Assembly (NCBI GenBank): GCA_034436015.1
Contig: DAOTWG010000010.1
Coordinates: 124,001 to 188,000, forward strand
DNA from: DAOTVX01 sp034436015
GTDB lineage: Bacteria > Chloroflexota > Anaerolineae > Anaerolineales > Villigracilaceae
Direction of reading: 5' to 3'
DNA length: 64,000 nt
In this document: positions 44,840 through 53,145 of the stretch, piece after piece
How positions within the stretch are numbered: the first letter of the stretch is position 1
Layout of the letters: each line of letters opens with the position of its first letter
The notes under the pieces: model-generated
Told to the model about the DNA's origin: nothing
What the model saw: only the letters and a program-made list of their open reading frames with translations
The model's database searches: none
Position numbers and translations under genes: made by a program

Positions 44840-45543
44840 GTGACTCACTTCAACCGGCCTATCGAATCACCGATCTGGCGGCCGAGGAACGCCCTCGCGA
44901 ACGGCTAGCGCGTCTGGGAGCGCAATCGCTGAGCAACGCGGAATTGCTTGCGATTCTGCTCCGTGTAGGCGCTCCCGGAGAAAACGCCGTCCAAGTCGGG
45001 CAACGCCTTCTGCAACATTTCGGCGGCTTGAGCGGACTCCATCGCGTCCCCTTCGAAGAACTTTGTCATCAGCGCGGCATCGGCGCAGCCAAAGCAGCGC
45101 AACTCAAGGCAGCCATCGAGTTAGGACGACGGCTACTGCTCGAATCGCCAGGGGAACGTCCAGCAATCACTTCGCCCGCCGATGCCGCCGCGCTTGTCCT
45201 CTATGAAATGTCCCCTTTGGAGCAAGAGCATTTGCGCATTATCTTGCTCGATGCCCGTAACCGTGTATTGGATATCGTAGAAGTCTACAAGGGATAAACC
45301 ACATCTTCCCAGGTGCACGTAGGAGAACTTTTCAAACATGCTGTGCGGCGAAATGCCCCTGGAATCCTCCTTGTTCACAATCACCCTTCCGGCGATCCAA
45401 CACCCAGCCCAGAAGACATTGCCATCACGCGGCAGGTCGTTCAAGCAGGAAGATTGCTGAACATTGCCGTCCTCGACCACCTCATTATCGGCCAGGGGAA
45501 ATGGGTATCACTAAAGGAAAGGGGATTGGGTTTTAGCGCCTGA
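44836..45543 (+). pseudogene. radC: radC (JAMM/MPN+ DNA-repair-associated protein) with an in-frame TAA
   Basis: The RadC frame is intact from its ATG (overlapping the upstream stop) through the helix-hairpin-helix region (RGIGAAKAAQLKAAIELGRR) into the MPN domain (LLDARNRVLDIVEVYKG). TAA at 45295-45297 interrupts it. The same frame then continues with no shift through TTSSQVHVGELFKHAVRRNA and the JAMM motif HNHPSGDPTPSPED to 45543. Only one base is wrong: TCA for Ser would be usual. It is a nonsense pseudogene, a stop that is read through, or a base error. The first half alone lacks the metal site. Confidence 0.85.
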
Positions 45544-45552
45544 GAAAGCTCC

Positions 45553-46194
45553 TCAGGAAAGGAAGCCATACATGCCGATATAGAAGAGACGCGCGGCAAA
45601 GAACAAAAGAATGATACCGCACACATAGAAGAGAACTTGTTGCGATTTCTTCCCAAAGAACTGCCCTCCGCGAAAAGCGAGTGCAGAGAGAAAATAAGAC
45701 CAAAGGAAATCACAACACCAGTGAACAGTCACCATAGCAACGAAAGCGGCTACGCCGAGAGCCGCCGCGCGCAAAACGAGCGCCAGACCAATCGTTGCCC
45801 ACCATACCAAGAAGTGGATGTTGCCTATCGTCAACAACATACCAGCCCAGAAGGGAGAGCGCATCCTTCGCTGGGCTACCATGCTCCCCTGTCGCGCTAG
45901 GCGCAACAAACCTATGGCCATGACGACCAAAACGATCGCGCCGGCAAGACTCATACTCTCGCGCACCAGCGGCACATTGAGCAGGCGACCAGCGCCAAAT
46001 ACTAAGGCAATCATTAGAGGAACTTCGACCACGCCATGCCCTATTGCAATCCAGGCGCCCGCGTGCGGCGATTCGCTCCCTTTGCCTACAATCACAGCGG
46101 TCAGGGGACCCGGTGACATCACGCCCGAAAGCGAGATCACCACCACTTCAAGGAGAAAGGTAACCATACGTGTTGTCTGGTCCCAGTGCATCAA
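45553..46194 (-). CDS. LysE/RhtB-family amino-acid exporter
   Basis: 213 residues with six predicted helices. The N-terminal SGVMSPGPLTAVIV, the GHGVVEVPLMIALVFG block and the C-terminal FSAR-type end follow the LysE superfamily. It likely exports an amino acid or related metabolite; the substrate is unknown. Its start overlaps the stop of the small upstream gene by four bases (ATGA). Confidence 0.85.
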   Translation of the reverse strand: MMHWDQTTRMVTFLLEVVVISLSGVMSPGPLTAVIVGKGSESPHAGAWIAIGHGVVEVPLMIALVFGAGRLLNVPLVRESMSLAGAIVLVVMAIGLLRLARQGSMVAQRRMRSPFWAGMLLTIGNIHFLVWWATIGLALVLRAAALGVAAFVAMVTVHWCCDFLWSYFLSALAFRGGQFFGKKSQQVLFYVCGIILLFFAARLFYIGMYGFLS

Positions 46195-46475
46195 GAGACA
46201 AATTCGCCGCCTACGATGTGCCGATCAACCACACCGCGATCCACATTGAACTTGAATACCACCTCAATTTGCTGGAAACAGCGCCCGCTGCCCATTAATA
46301 CCTTCCGACAGAGATAATACGGACGCCCCCTCTCATCATACTCCAGGCTTGGTTCATTGTTAACGTTTACCCGCCCCTCAATCACTTCGCCGCATCGTTT
46401 GCACCGAACCGTAAAATAATGAAATGTTCCCCATGTCGCCGGCCGGGGAGAGAAAAGTTTTTTGAGAAAATCCAT
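46191..46475 (-). CDS. Small conserved protein with a Cys-pair motif
   Basis: 94 residues from the ATG at 46475, with CAGGAG upstream. The core is TVRCKRCGEVIEGRVNVNN, followed by CRKVLMGSGRCFQ, giving four Cys that could bind zinc. From memory, similar proteins are conserved in Chloroflexota; no function is assigned. It heads a two-gene unit with the LysE exporter. Confidence 0.65.
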   Translation of the reverse strand: MDFLKKLFSPRPATWGTFHYFTVRCKRCGEVIEGRVNVNNEPSLEYDERGRPYYLCRKVLMGSGRCFQQIEVVFKFNVDRGVVDRHIVGGEFVS

Positions 46476-46632
46476 ATCCGTTCTCCTGTCCTGGAAAAAG
46501 TATAGCACAGTTCAGGCAGTTCTTACCGCTCACAATCGGGCGAGATGTCCTTGCCCTGTTGCCCAAGCTTGCGAGAAGGCAGAGATCATCCTTCGCTCGC
46601 GTCATGATGCGAAGAACACCCTCAATGCATGC

Positions 46633-46661
46633 TTGACAGGTGCGTCGCTTGCTTATATAAT
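46633..46661 (+). promoter_or_regulatory. Consensus sigma-70-type promoter of tRNA-Asn
   Basis: TTGACA and TATAAT, both perfect, are 17 bp apart. The tRNA begins 12 bases after the -10. This is the strongest promoter in the window. Confidence 0.9.
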
Positions 46662-46672
46662 GTCGCCTACTT

Positions 46673-46745
46673 TCCTGGCTAGCTCAACTGGCAGAGCGGG
46701 CGGCTGTTAACCGCTAGGTTCGAGGTTCGAGTCCTCGGCCAGGAG
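46673..46745 (+). tRNA. tRNA-Asn (GTT anticodon)
   Basis: 73 nt with acceptor TCCTGGC/GCCAGGA and discriminator G. The D-arm is GCTC/GAGC and the anticodon loop CTGTTAA gives GTT. The T-arm reads CGAGG-TTCGAGT-CCTCG. CCA is not encoded (CCT follows). Confidence 0.95.
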
Positions 46746-47082
46746 CCTCCCGTAATAGCAATTCCTTCTTCACCTCCAGCACCCAATCGATTCCTGGCGC
46801 CTTGTGTGTTCTAAGGGCACAGGTACACTCAACAAAGCCATCCACAAGTAAAGGCCGGATAAGTCTTCGCGCCAACTCGTCATAGAGTCTCGGGGCATCG
46901 ATCTGGTTTTAGGATTGCCAAACAGGAACTTACTATGTTCGGGTCGAAGCGACCCCATTCCTCTAACAATTCTTGCCTTCTCTGTAACGCGATCTTGTAA
47001 GGATAGGCAACGCTCCTCCTCGTTCTTCCCACAAACGGATTCACAGTAAGCGGGGGTTGTGCTCACTTTCCTTAGGCGCGAT
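46746..47082 (-). pseudogene. Gene remnant between tRNA-Asn and the IS element
   Basis: A reverse-strand frame reads GKNEEERCLSLQDRVTEKA to SLRPEHSKFLFGNPK. With one A added to the run near 46911, it continues as NQIDAPRLYDELARRLIRP and then LLVDGFVECTCALRTHK to KKELLLREAPG, running into the tRNA without its own stop. The composition looks coding. The 5' side is cut by the IS, beyond which lies the broken methyltransferase. The order (methyltransferase, then this) would suit a restriction enzyme, but I see no nuclease motif, so that is only a guess. Confidence 0.45.
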
Positions 47083-47150
47083 TGACCTGCCATGAAAATT
47101 ATACCCAAGTAAAATGAGAGTCGAGCGCCCGAAAAAGGAGCAACTCTCAC

Positions 47151-47423
47151 ATGAAGCAACGGAAACCAGAACAAACCGTGCAGCTCTTGCACCAGATAGA
47201 CGAAGCCTTGGGGCAAGGAAAGAAGATCGAAGATCTCTGCCGGGAGCATCAGCTCTGCCCGGCCACTTACTACCGCTGGAAGCAGAAGTATGGCGGCTTG
47301 AACGTTCAAGACGCCAAAAGGCTCAAGGCATTAGAAGCCGAGAACGCCAAGCTCAAGCGCCTGTTGGCCGAGGCCATGCTGGCCAATGATGCGCTGCAGG
47401 AATTTGTCTCAAAAAAAGCCTGA
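47151..47423 (+). CDS. IS3-family transposase OrfA
   Basis: 90 residues. A helix-turn-helix (KIEDLCREHQLCPATYYRWK) is followed by a leucine-zipper-like coiled coil (LKALEAENAKLKRLLAEAML). The end overlaps a run of seven A (47411-47417) followed by G, the usual -1 frameshift site that makes the OrfAB transposase. OrfA looks intact. Confidence 0.9.
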   Translation: MKQRKPEQTVQLLHQIDEALGQGKKIEDLCREHQLCPATYYRWKQKYGGLNVQDAKRLKALEAENAKLKRLLAEAMLANDALQEFVSKKA

Positions 47424-48253
47424 CGGCAGCCGAGCGGCATCAATTGGTTGATGAGATGGAGAACAAAGGCTTATCCAGGCGTTCGGTCTGCCGTTGGTCA
47501 GGGTATTCCCGATCCATTGGGCGGTATCAACTGCGCCGCCCAGAGCAAGAAGCCAGGTGGGTGGAGCAGATGCGTCAAGCAACGCGAGACAACCCACGTT
47601 ATGGATACCGACGGATCGCTGTTGTCAGCGGTCTTGGTTTTGGACGCTGTTGGCGACTTTGGAGGCTACATGACTTCAAATTGGCTGCCCAACGCGCCCG
47701 GAAACGACGGAAACAAGAGATTCCTGTGTCGCGGCCGCATCAGGCCGAGTATCCAAACCATGTTTGGACGTATGACATTCTCTTTGATCGCCTGGCAAAC
47801 GGCAGGCAGTTCAAAACCTTGAGCATCCTGGATGAGTTCACCCGGGAATGAATGTCTGGGTATCCTGGTGGCGCACTCCATCCTTGCGCAAGATGTAATC
47901 GCCTTTCTGAACATGGTCCTGAAAAATCGACCTGCTCCGACTTTCCTGCGCTCAGACAATGGCAGTGAGTTTACCGCTCAACCGGTGCAGACCTGGCTAG
48001 ATCAGAACAACGTTGGCCCGGCCTTGATCCCACCAGGGCAGCCCTGGAAGAACGGGTATATCGAAAGTTTTCATGATAAGTTCCGCGACGAGTGTCTGCA
48101 GCGCGAGTGGTTTGAATCACTGCTGGAAGCCCAGGCTGTCATTGAAAACTGGAGATCGTTGTAGAATACGCATAGGCCACACAGTTCACTGGCCTACCAA
48201 ACCCCGGCGGCATTCGCCGCCCAGTACCTTATCCAACCTGCTGAGACTCTCAT
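47418..48253 (+). pseudogene. Broken IS3-family transposase OrfB
   Basis: Continues in the -1 frame from the slippery site with TAAERHQLVDEMENKGLSRR and RDNPRYGYRRI. A garbled stretch (VSGLGFGRCW) stands where the HTH_21 region should read on. The frame stops after LSILDEFTRE at a GAATGAATG, which looks like a 4-base duplication, and resumes as CLGILVAHSILAQDVIAF. The DDE domain continues with LRSDNGSEFTA, PGQPWKNGYIESFH and ENWRSL. A TAG at 48162-48164 then interrupts before NTHRPHSSLAYQTPAAFA. Two or more lesions make it non-functional. Confidence 0.88.
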
Positions 48254-48332
48254 TTCGTTTGGGTATAAAAAGTGAGGCAGGTCCGCTCTGCAACTGGGCT
48301 TTACCGTCAATCTTATTCACAAGACGATTATT

Positions 48333-49149
48333 TTAATCTCCGCGATGTTGTACGGCATGGAAATCTCCTGATAAAGTGGCTACCAGCCGTTGGCGGGCAA
48401 TCTCGCAATATTCAGGCGAAATATCGATTCCAAGAAATCTTCGCCCTAGCTTTTTAGCAACAGCAGTGGTCGTTCCCGCTCCATTGAAAGGGTCTAGGAC
48501 AACATCTCCCACATAGGAAAACAATTTGATCACTCGCATCACCAGTTCTTCAGGAAACATAGCCGGATGACCAAATCCATGCATGTTTCGCTCAGGAGCA
48601 ATACTCCACTTCGCAACAACCCACCTCTTGAACTCATCCCCTGTTATGTCAGCATTTCTGCTATCGCCTGGTTTTTTTTAACGTACCTTTGCAGAAAATC
48701 TCCAAGAACTCCCATGTATATTTTAGATAGGGGTTGCTCGGACTCTTCCAAGAGCTCCAGGCAGTGTACTTACAATGTAGTTATTATGCTTCTCCCAGAT
48801 GATTTCGCCCTTCCAAATCATCTTTCGACTCATAAAAAAGTAGTTACTGATGATATGATGCGATGGAATATAATCCGAAAACAAGGGCTGGATATTAACG
48901 CGTCCCCCCATATTTGAGAACTCGAATACACTCATCAAAAATCGCAAACAACTTATCGAAGCAGCTTTGCCAGTAATAAGCGTCATCTTGGCTCTCATAT
49001 TCTAGGCCAAAGTTATATGGCGGCGAGGCGAGAATCAAATCAACCGAGTTAGGAGGAACGGCTTTCGGAATTTCAGAGCTGTCGCCGCATACAATCTTGC
49101 CATGAACTCGAGTTGAACCCAACATATTGCCTCTTGCCCGCTCTAACAC
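48333..49149 (-). pseudogene. Frameshifted DNA methyltransferase (N4-cytosine/beta-type)
   Basis: Starts at a GTG (49149), or ATG 49125, with KIVCGDSSEIPKAVPPNSVD and the catalytic motif IV in LASPPYNFGLEY. SPPY points to N4-cytosine methylation. Later parts read VNIQPLFSDYIPSHHIISN, YTAWSSWKSPSNPYLKYTWE, KRWVVAKWSIAPERN, FGHPAMFPEELV and motif I DPFNGAGTTTAVAKKLG. Three frame changes are needed: one extra G near 48904-48909, one missing A near 48766, and one extra A near 48671-48678. All three are single-base changes in runs. The gene may be intact in the cell and misread, or truly decayed. Confidence 0.82.
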
Positions 49150-49226
49150 CGTAGCTGCCTATCTTGCTCACTTCGTCAACCAATGATTTCAATATCTGCC
49201 CCGCCTGTCGAGATTCATTGGATCCC

Positions 49227-49577
49227 TCAAAGATGCTTGTTGAGTGTCAGCAAACCCAGGGAATCAACGCCAGGCCCTATAGCGGCATAGTAGGCAGACA
49301 GGGCAAGGGAACTGCCCAGCCCGGCCAAGGCACTGAAGACGACCAGCAGATAGAAGCGCGGCGCGGTCGAGCGCCAGGCTACGAGCCCAAGCACGAAGGT
49401 CAGCAACAGGCCGGTTACCAGCGGCATGATGTCGAGACCAGCAAACGGCCGCGCCACCAATAGGGCGATCGCGGCGGCAACGAGACCGGCGACGACCGCC
49501 AAGAGAAGAATCCGCCAAAAGCGCGGCAAGCCGGCGAGGCGGCGGTAGGCCACATAGCCGGCACTTGGATAGGTCAC
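49227..49577 (-). CDS. Small four-helix membrane protein, unknown
   Basis: 116 residues from a GTG at 49577 with AGGAAAGG upstream. Four hydrophobic segments (about 20-40, 48-68, 70-88 and 92-108) fill most of the length. I recognise no family. It lies between the degraded island and the K+ transporter operon, divergent from the latter. Confidence 0.5.
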   Translation of the reverse strand: MTYPSAGYVAYRRLAGLPRFWRILLLAVVAGLVAAAIALLVARPFAGLDIMPLVTGLLLTFVLGLVAWRSTAPRFYLLVVFSALAGLGSSLALSAYYAAIGPGVDSLGLLTLNKHL

Positions 49578-49691
49578 CCGTTCCTTTCCTGCGTGAACAT
49601 GCTGAGCGCACCAACTTTTGAATAACCACAGTTTGGACTATAATTATCCTCCGTTGCTCTTTCCGCTATTCTATGAAAACGCCGGTCAAAG

Positions 49692-51668
49692 ATGATCCAA
49701 CAAGATAACGACACACAACCTTTTATCATTGAGCGCACTGCCGCCCACAAGCCTCGTCGCACCTGGCGTTCTTGGCTCATCGGTCGTCCCTTGCCAACAG
49801 CCGATGCGCCTCATCAAACCATTGGAAAACTAGTTGGGCTGGCCGTCTTTGCCTCCGATGCGCTTTCCTCTACAGCATATGCCACGCAGGAAATTTTACT
49901 CATTCTGGCTGTGGCCGGCACGATGGCCTTTGGCTACGTTTTTCCAATTTCTATAGTCATTGTGATTCTGTTGGCTATTGTGACTATCTCTTACGAACAG
50001 ACCATTCACGCCTACCCAGACGGCGGTGGCGCCTATATCGTTGCGCGCGATAATCTGGGTGAACTTCCTGCTCTGGTGGCCGCAGCCTCGCTGTTGACCG
50101 ATTACATCTTGACCGTTTCGGTTTCAATTGCCTCCGGGGTGGCCCAAATCACATCCGCCTATCCACCATTGTTTCCATTCCGCGTTCCCCTGGCCGTTGC
50201 TCTTATTATGTTTATCATGCTGATGAATCTGCGCGGAGTAAGAGAATCTGGAATAGCCTTTGCCATTCCCACGTATTTTTTCGTCACTATGATGTATTTG
50301 ACAGTAGGGGTAGGATTGGTTAAGTGGATAACAGGCAGCTTGGGAATCATAGTCAACCCACCACCTTTGGAATTTCCTGAGACGCTGATGCCAATTACGC
50401 CTTTCTTGATTCTACATGCCTTCTCCAGCGGCACAACAGCCCTAACAGGCGTAGAGGCAATCTCCAACGGAATCACCGCTTTTAAAGAACCGCGCAGTCG
50501 CAACGCCGGTATCACGCTCATCTGGATGTCCTCCATTCTAGGATCGCTTTTCCTGGGAATTTCTTTTCTGTCTAGGGAAATCCATGCCATACCCTCAGAG
50601 CACGAAACCGTGATTTCGCAACTGGCGCGCACCGTTTTTGATGGCCGCGGCGCACTCTACCTGATGCTGATCACCGCGACAACCGTCATCCTGATTATGG
50701 CCGCCAATACAGCCTTCGCAGATTTTCCGCGCCTAAGCGCCCTGGCAGCGAAAGATGGCTTTTTGCCTCGCCAATTGACCTATCGTGGAAGCCGCCTGGT
50801 TTATTCACGAGGGATTGTTGCCCTGGCGCTAATCGCCTCGCTGTTGGTCGTGCTCTTTCACGCCAGCGTCACCCGTCTCATCCCTTTATATGCCATCGGA
50901 GTCTTCCTTTCCTTTACGCTCTCCCAAGCAGGAATGGCACATCGCTGGTGGAAAATAGGTCATCTAAAGCCCGGAGAAAGCCTGGTAGAGCGCGGTTCCA
51001 CATTGCAATATCAGAGTGGCTGGCAATTGCGCATGATCATCAACGGCTTCGGCGCCATTTGCACAGCCGTTGTGATGATGATTTTCGCCATAACCAAATT
51101 CCACGACGGCGCCTACGTCGTGCTGATTTTGATTCCGCTCCTGGTGGTGATCTTCTCGGCTATTCATAGTCACTACAAAAACCTTGCTCGTCAACTCTCT
51201 TTGGAGAACGTGGGAGTTATTCCGCCGTACACATCGCGCCACCGTGTCCTTATGCCAATCAGCGGAGTGCATCAGGGAACCCTGGTGGCTTTGCGCTACG
51301 CCCGTATGCTTTCCGACGATATCACGGCGGTTCACGTTTCCCTTGATCCCGCCGAATCGGAGAAGGTCAAACAAAAGTGGGAAAGGTGGGGCGAGGGCAT
51401 TCGCATCGTGATTCTGGATTCGCCTTATCGCCTCTTCCTGGAACCACTTTTGGAATACATTGCCTACATTTTAGAACAACGTCAGCCGGGCGAAACCATC
51501 ACCATCATCGTTCCGGAGTTCGTCTCTGATAACCCGCTCAGCGCAGTGCTGCATACCAACACGGCCAATCTCTTACGCAGCCAATTGCGCAATCAGCCGG
51601 GGCTGGTGATTACCAGCGTGCCTTACCAAATTTTCGAGCGAAAAAAGAAAAATAAGGAGCAAAGATGA
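49692..51668 (+). CDS. KimA-like APC-superfamily potassium transporter
   Basis: 658 residues: about 12 helices (residues 50-480), then a cytoplasmic universal-stress-like domain (about 500-650). Helix 1 reads VFASDALSSTAYATQEIL, then AYPDGGGAYIVARDNLGE, LLTDYILTVSVSIASG and SSGTTALTGVEAISNGI. This order and spacing closely follow Bacillus KimA (YdaO), a proton-coupled K+ importer inhibited by c-di-AMP. KimA function is inferred from likeness. Two RCK-type genes follow, each overlapping the previous stop. In characterised KimA there is no separate RCK partner. Confidence 0.82.
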   Translation: MIQQDNDTQPFIIERTAAHKPRRTWRSWLIGRPLPTADAPHQTIGKLVGLAVFASDALSSTAYATQEILLILAVAGTMAFGYVFPISIVIVILLAIVTISYEQTIHAYPDGGGAYIVARDNLGELPALVAAASLLTDYILTVSVSIASGVAQITSAYPPLFPFRVPLAVALIMFIMLMNLRGVRESGIAFAIPTYFFVTMMYLTVGVGLVKWITGSLGIIVNPPPLEFPETLMPITPFLILHAFSSGTTALTGVEAISNGITAFKEPRSRNAGITLIWMSSILGSLFLGISFLSREIHAIPSEHETVISQLARTVFDGRGALYLMLITATTVILIMAANTAFADFPRLSALAAKDGFLPRQLTYRGSRLVYSRGIVALALIASLLVVLFHASVTRLIPLYAIGVFLSFTLSQAGMAHRWWKIGHLKPGESLVERGSTLQYQSGWQLRMIINGFGAICTAVVMMIFAITKFHDGAYVVLILIPLLVVIFSAIHSHYKNLARQLSLENVGVIPPYTSRHRVLMPISGVHQGTLVALRYARMLSDDITAVHVSLDPAESEKVKQKWERWGEGIRIVILDSPYRLFLEPLLEYIAYILEQRQPGETITIIVPEFVSDNPLSAVLHTNTANLLRSQLRNQPGLVITSVPYQIFERKKKNKEQR

Positions 51669-52330
51669 ACTTCATCGTAGTCGGATGTGGACGAGTAGGC
51701 GCGGAACTGGCCTATCGTCTATATAAAAATGGACATCAGGTCGTTGTAGTAGATCACAACAGGGAGGCTTTCAACCGTCTCCATCCGGATTTCCGTGGAC
51801 GCACTACCGAAGGAGAGGTGCTTGCCGCCGATACGCTGGAGCGCGCCGGCGTCGCAAAAGCCGACGGCGTAGCCGTCGTTACCAGTTCGGACACCTTGAA
51901 TGCCGTGATCGGCCATGTGGCTCGCGTGCGCTATAATGTCCCTCTTGTCGTGGTACGAAACTACGATCCTTCCTTGCGGACGATGCTGGAGGCGTTTGGT
52001 CTGCAAACCGTCAGTTCAACGGCATGGGGAGCAGAGCGAATCCTGGAGCTGTTGCTCGACCCCACCTTCCGCGCGGTATATTCGGCGGGCAACGGCGAGG
52101 TAGAAATCTACGAGATAACGGTCTCGTCGTCCTGGGAAGGGTGTACAGTAAAAGAACTGACCGAAAATTGCTCGCAACAAATTTTGCTCATCGCTGTAAC
52201 ACGAGCCGGGCGCGCCCAATTCCCCTCGCCGGAAATGAAACTCCTGAGAGATGACATCCTGACAATCGGCGCAACGCTCGAAGGGATGCAGCGTTTGCAT
52301 GCTCGCCTTCAACAAGGCAGGGAGGCGTGA
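51665..52330 (+). CDS. RCK/TrkA-family K+ channel regulatory subunit (1)
   Basis: 221 residues. An RCK_N Rossmann domain (FIVVGCGRVGAELA, acidic residue in VVVDHN) and a C-terminal RCK_C domain (about 140-215) give the usual TrkA/KtrA layout. It should sense NAD(H) or nucleotides such as ATP/ADP or c-di-AMP and gate a partner transporter. The ATG overlaps the KimA-like stop. No TrkH/KtrB channel lies in the window. Confidence 0.88.
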   Translation: MNFIVVGCGRVGAELAYRLYKNGHQVVVVDHNREAFNRLHPDFRGRTTEGEVLAADTLERAGVAKADGVAVVTSSDTLNAVIGHVARVRYNVPLVVVRNYDPSLRTMLEAFGLQTVSSTAWGAERILELLLDPTFRAVYSAGNGEVEIYEITVSSSWEGCTVKELTENCSQQILLIAVTRAGRAQFPSPEMKLLRDDILTIGATLEGMQRLHARLQQGREA

Positions 52331-52332
52331 CT

Positions 52333-53007
52333 ATGTTTGTATTCATCGTAGGTGGAGGCCGGACAGGCTCCCAACTGGCAAACCATCTATACCAACAAAA
52401 CCATCAGGTTCGCCTGGTAGAACATCGGCGGGATTTGCTGGCCCGTCTGCATCACGAGCTACCTACCGAAATCATCTATGAAGGTAATGCAATCAACCCC
52501 CAAGTGTTGGAACAAGCCGGCTTACGCCAGGCTCATGTACTTGTCGCCTGCACCTCAGAGGATGCAACGAACCTGGTGATCTGCTACTTGGCACGCACGC
52601 TTTTCCATGTACGCCGCACCATCGCTCGGGTCAACAACCCACGAAACGCTTGGCTTTTCGACAAAGAATTCCACGTGGATGTCGCTCTCGAAGCAGCCAA
52701 CGTCCTAGCGCATCTCATCCAAGAGGAGATGTCCCTCGGCGACATGATGACCCTGCTCAAATTGCGCCGTGGACTCTATTCGTTGGTGGAAGAGAAAGTC
52801 CCGGCTGGGGCGAAGGCAATTGGAGTTGCCCTTAAAGACCTGTGTCTGCCCGAACAATGCGTGATAGCAGGCATCATCCGAGATGGAAAACTTATCCTGC
52901 CGCGCGGGAGCACTACGTTGATGCAAGACGATGACGTCCTGGCCATAGCCGATCCCGAAAGCGCAAAACTGTTGGCAGAGTTACTAAGACCGCCGACACA
53001 GCCGTAA
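52333..53007 (+). CDS. RCK/TrkA-family K+ channel regulatory subunit (2)
   Basis: 224 residues from the ATG at 52333, with GGGAGG seven bases upstream. The alternative GTG at 52327 overlaps the upstream stop. RCK_N reads FIVGGGRTGSQLANHL; the nucleotide-contacting residue is in VRLVEHRRDLLARL. RCK_C spans about 140-220. It is a diverged sibling of the first RCK protein, and the two probably form a mixed ring. Confidence 0.88.
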   Translation: MFVFIVGGGRTGSQLANHLYQQNHQVRLVEHRRDLLARLHHELPTEIIYEGNAINPQVLEQAGLRQAHVLVACTSEDATNLVICYLARTLFHVRRTIARVNNPRNAWLFDKEFHVDVALEAANVLAHLIQEEMSLGDMMTLLKLRRGLYSLVEEKVPAGAKAIGVALKDLCLPEQCVIAGIIRDGKLILPRGSTTLMQDDDVLAIADPESAKLLAELLRPPTQP

Positions 53008-53084
53008 TCCTTTCTCTCAAACAGGTAAAGCCGGCGAGACCCCAAGGGAGATCACGCGAAAACACAAAGACTCGACAAAGCGAT

Positions 53085-53130
53085 GTCTCTCATCGGCCAG
53101 CAATGGCCGATGAGAGACCTTTTCTTTCAT
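53085..53130 (+). terminator. Strong terminator after the K+ transport operon
   Basis: A perfect 14-bp stem (53085-53098 with 53105-53118) and a six-base loop are followed by a T-rich CTTTTCTTTC. It also lies just past the end of the convergent serpin gene. Confidence 0.9.
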
Positions 53131-53145
53131 CGTTTAGAAAACAAG

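Larger units (their letters stand above)
47083..48284 (+). mobile_element. Degenerate IS3-family insertion sequence
   Basis: About 1.2 kb bounded by 40-base imperfect terminal inverted repeats (47083-47122 and 48245-48284; 29 of 40 positions match without gaps). The tips read TGACCTGCC and, reversed, GGACCTGCC, as in the IS3 family. It contains orfA and a broken orfB with an A7G slippery site between them. A clear target duplication is not visible. The right tip has lost the terminal TG/CA, and the transposase is disrupted, so it is probably immobile. Confidence 0.88.

Noticed and set aside
46378..46605. Reverse frame reading MTRAKDDLCLL, like the C-terminal motif of UvrD/AddA helicases
   Set aside because: The match is only a few residues. 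The frame overlaps a small conserved gene and runs out of the tRNA promoter, and no other helicase motif is near.
46770..47309. 179-codon reverse frame spanning the IS left end
   Set aside because: It crosses the IS boundary and shadows orfA. Only the part outside the IS looks coding and is listed as a remnant.
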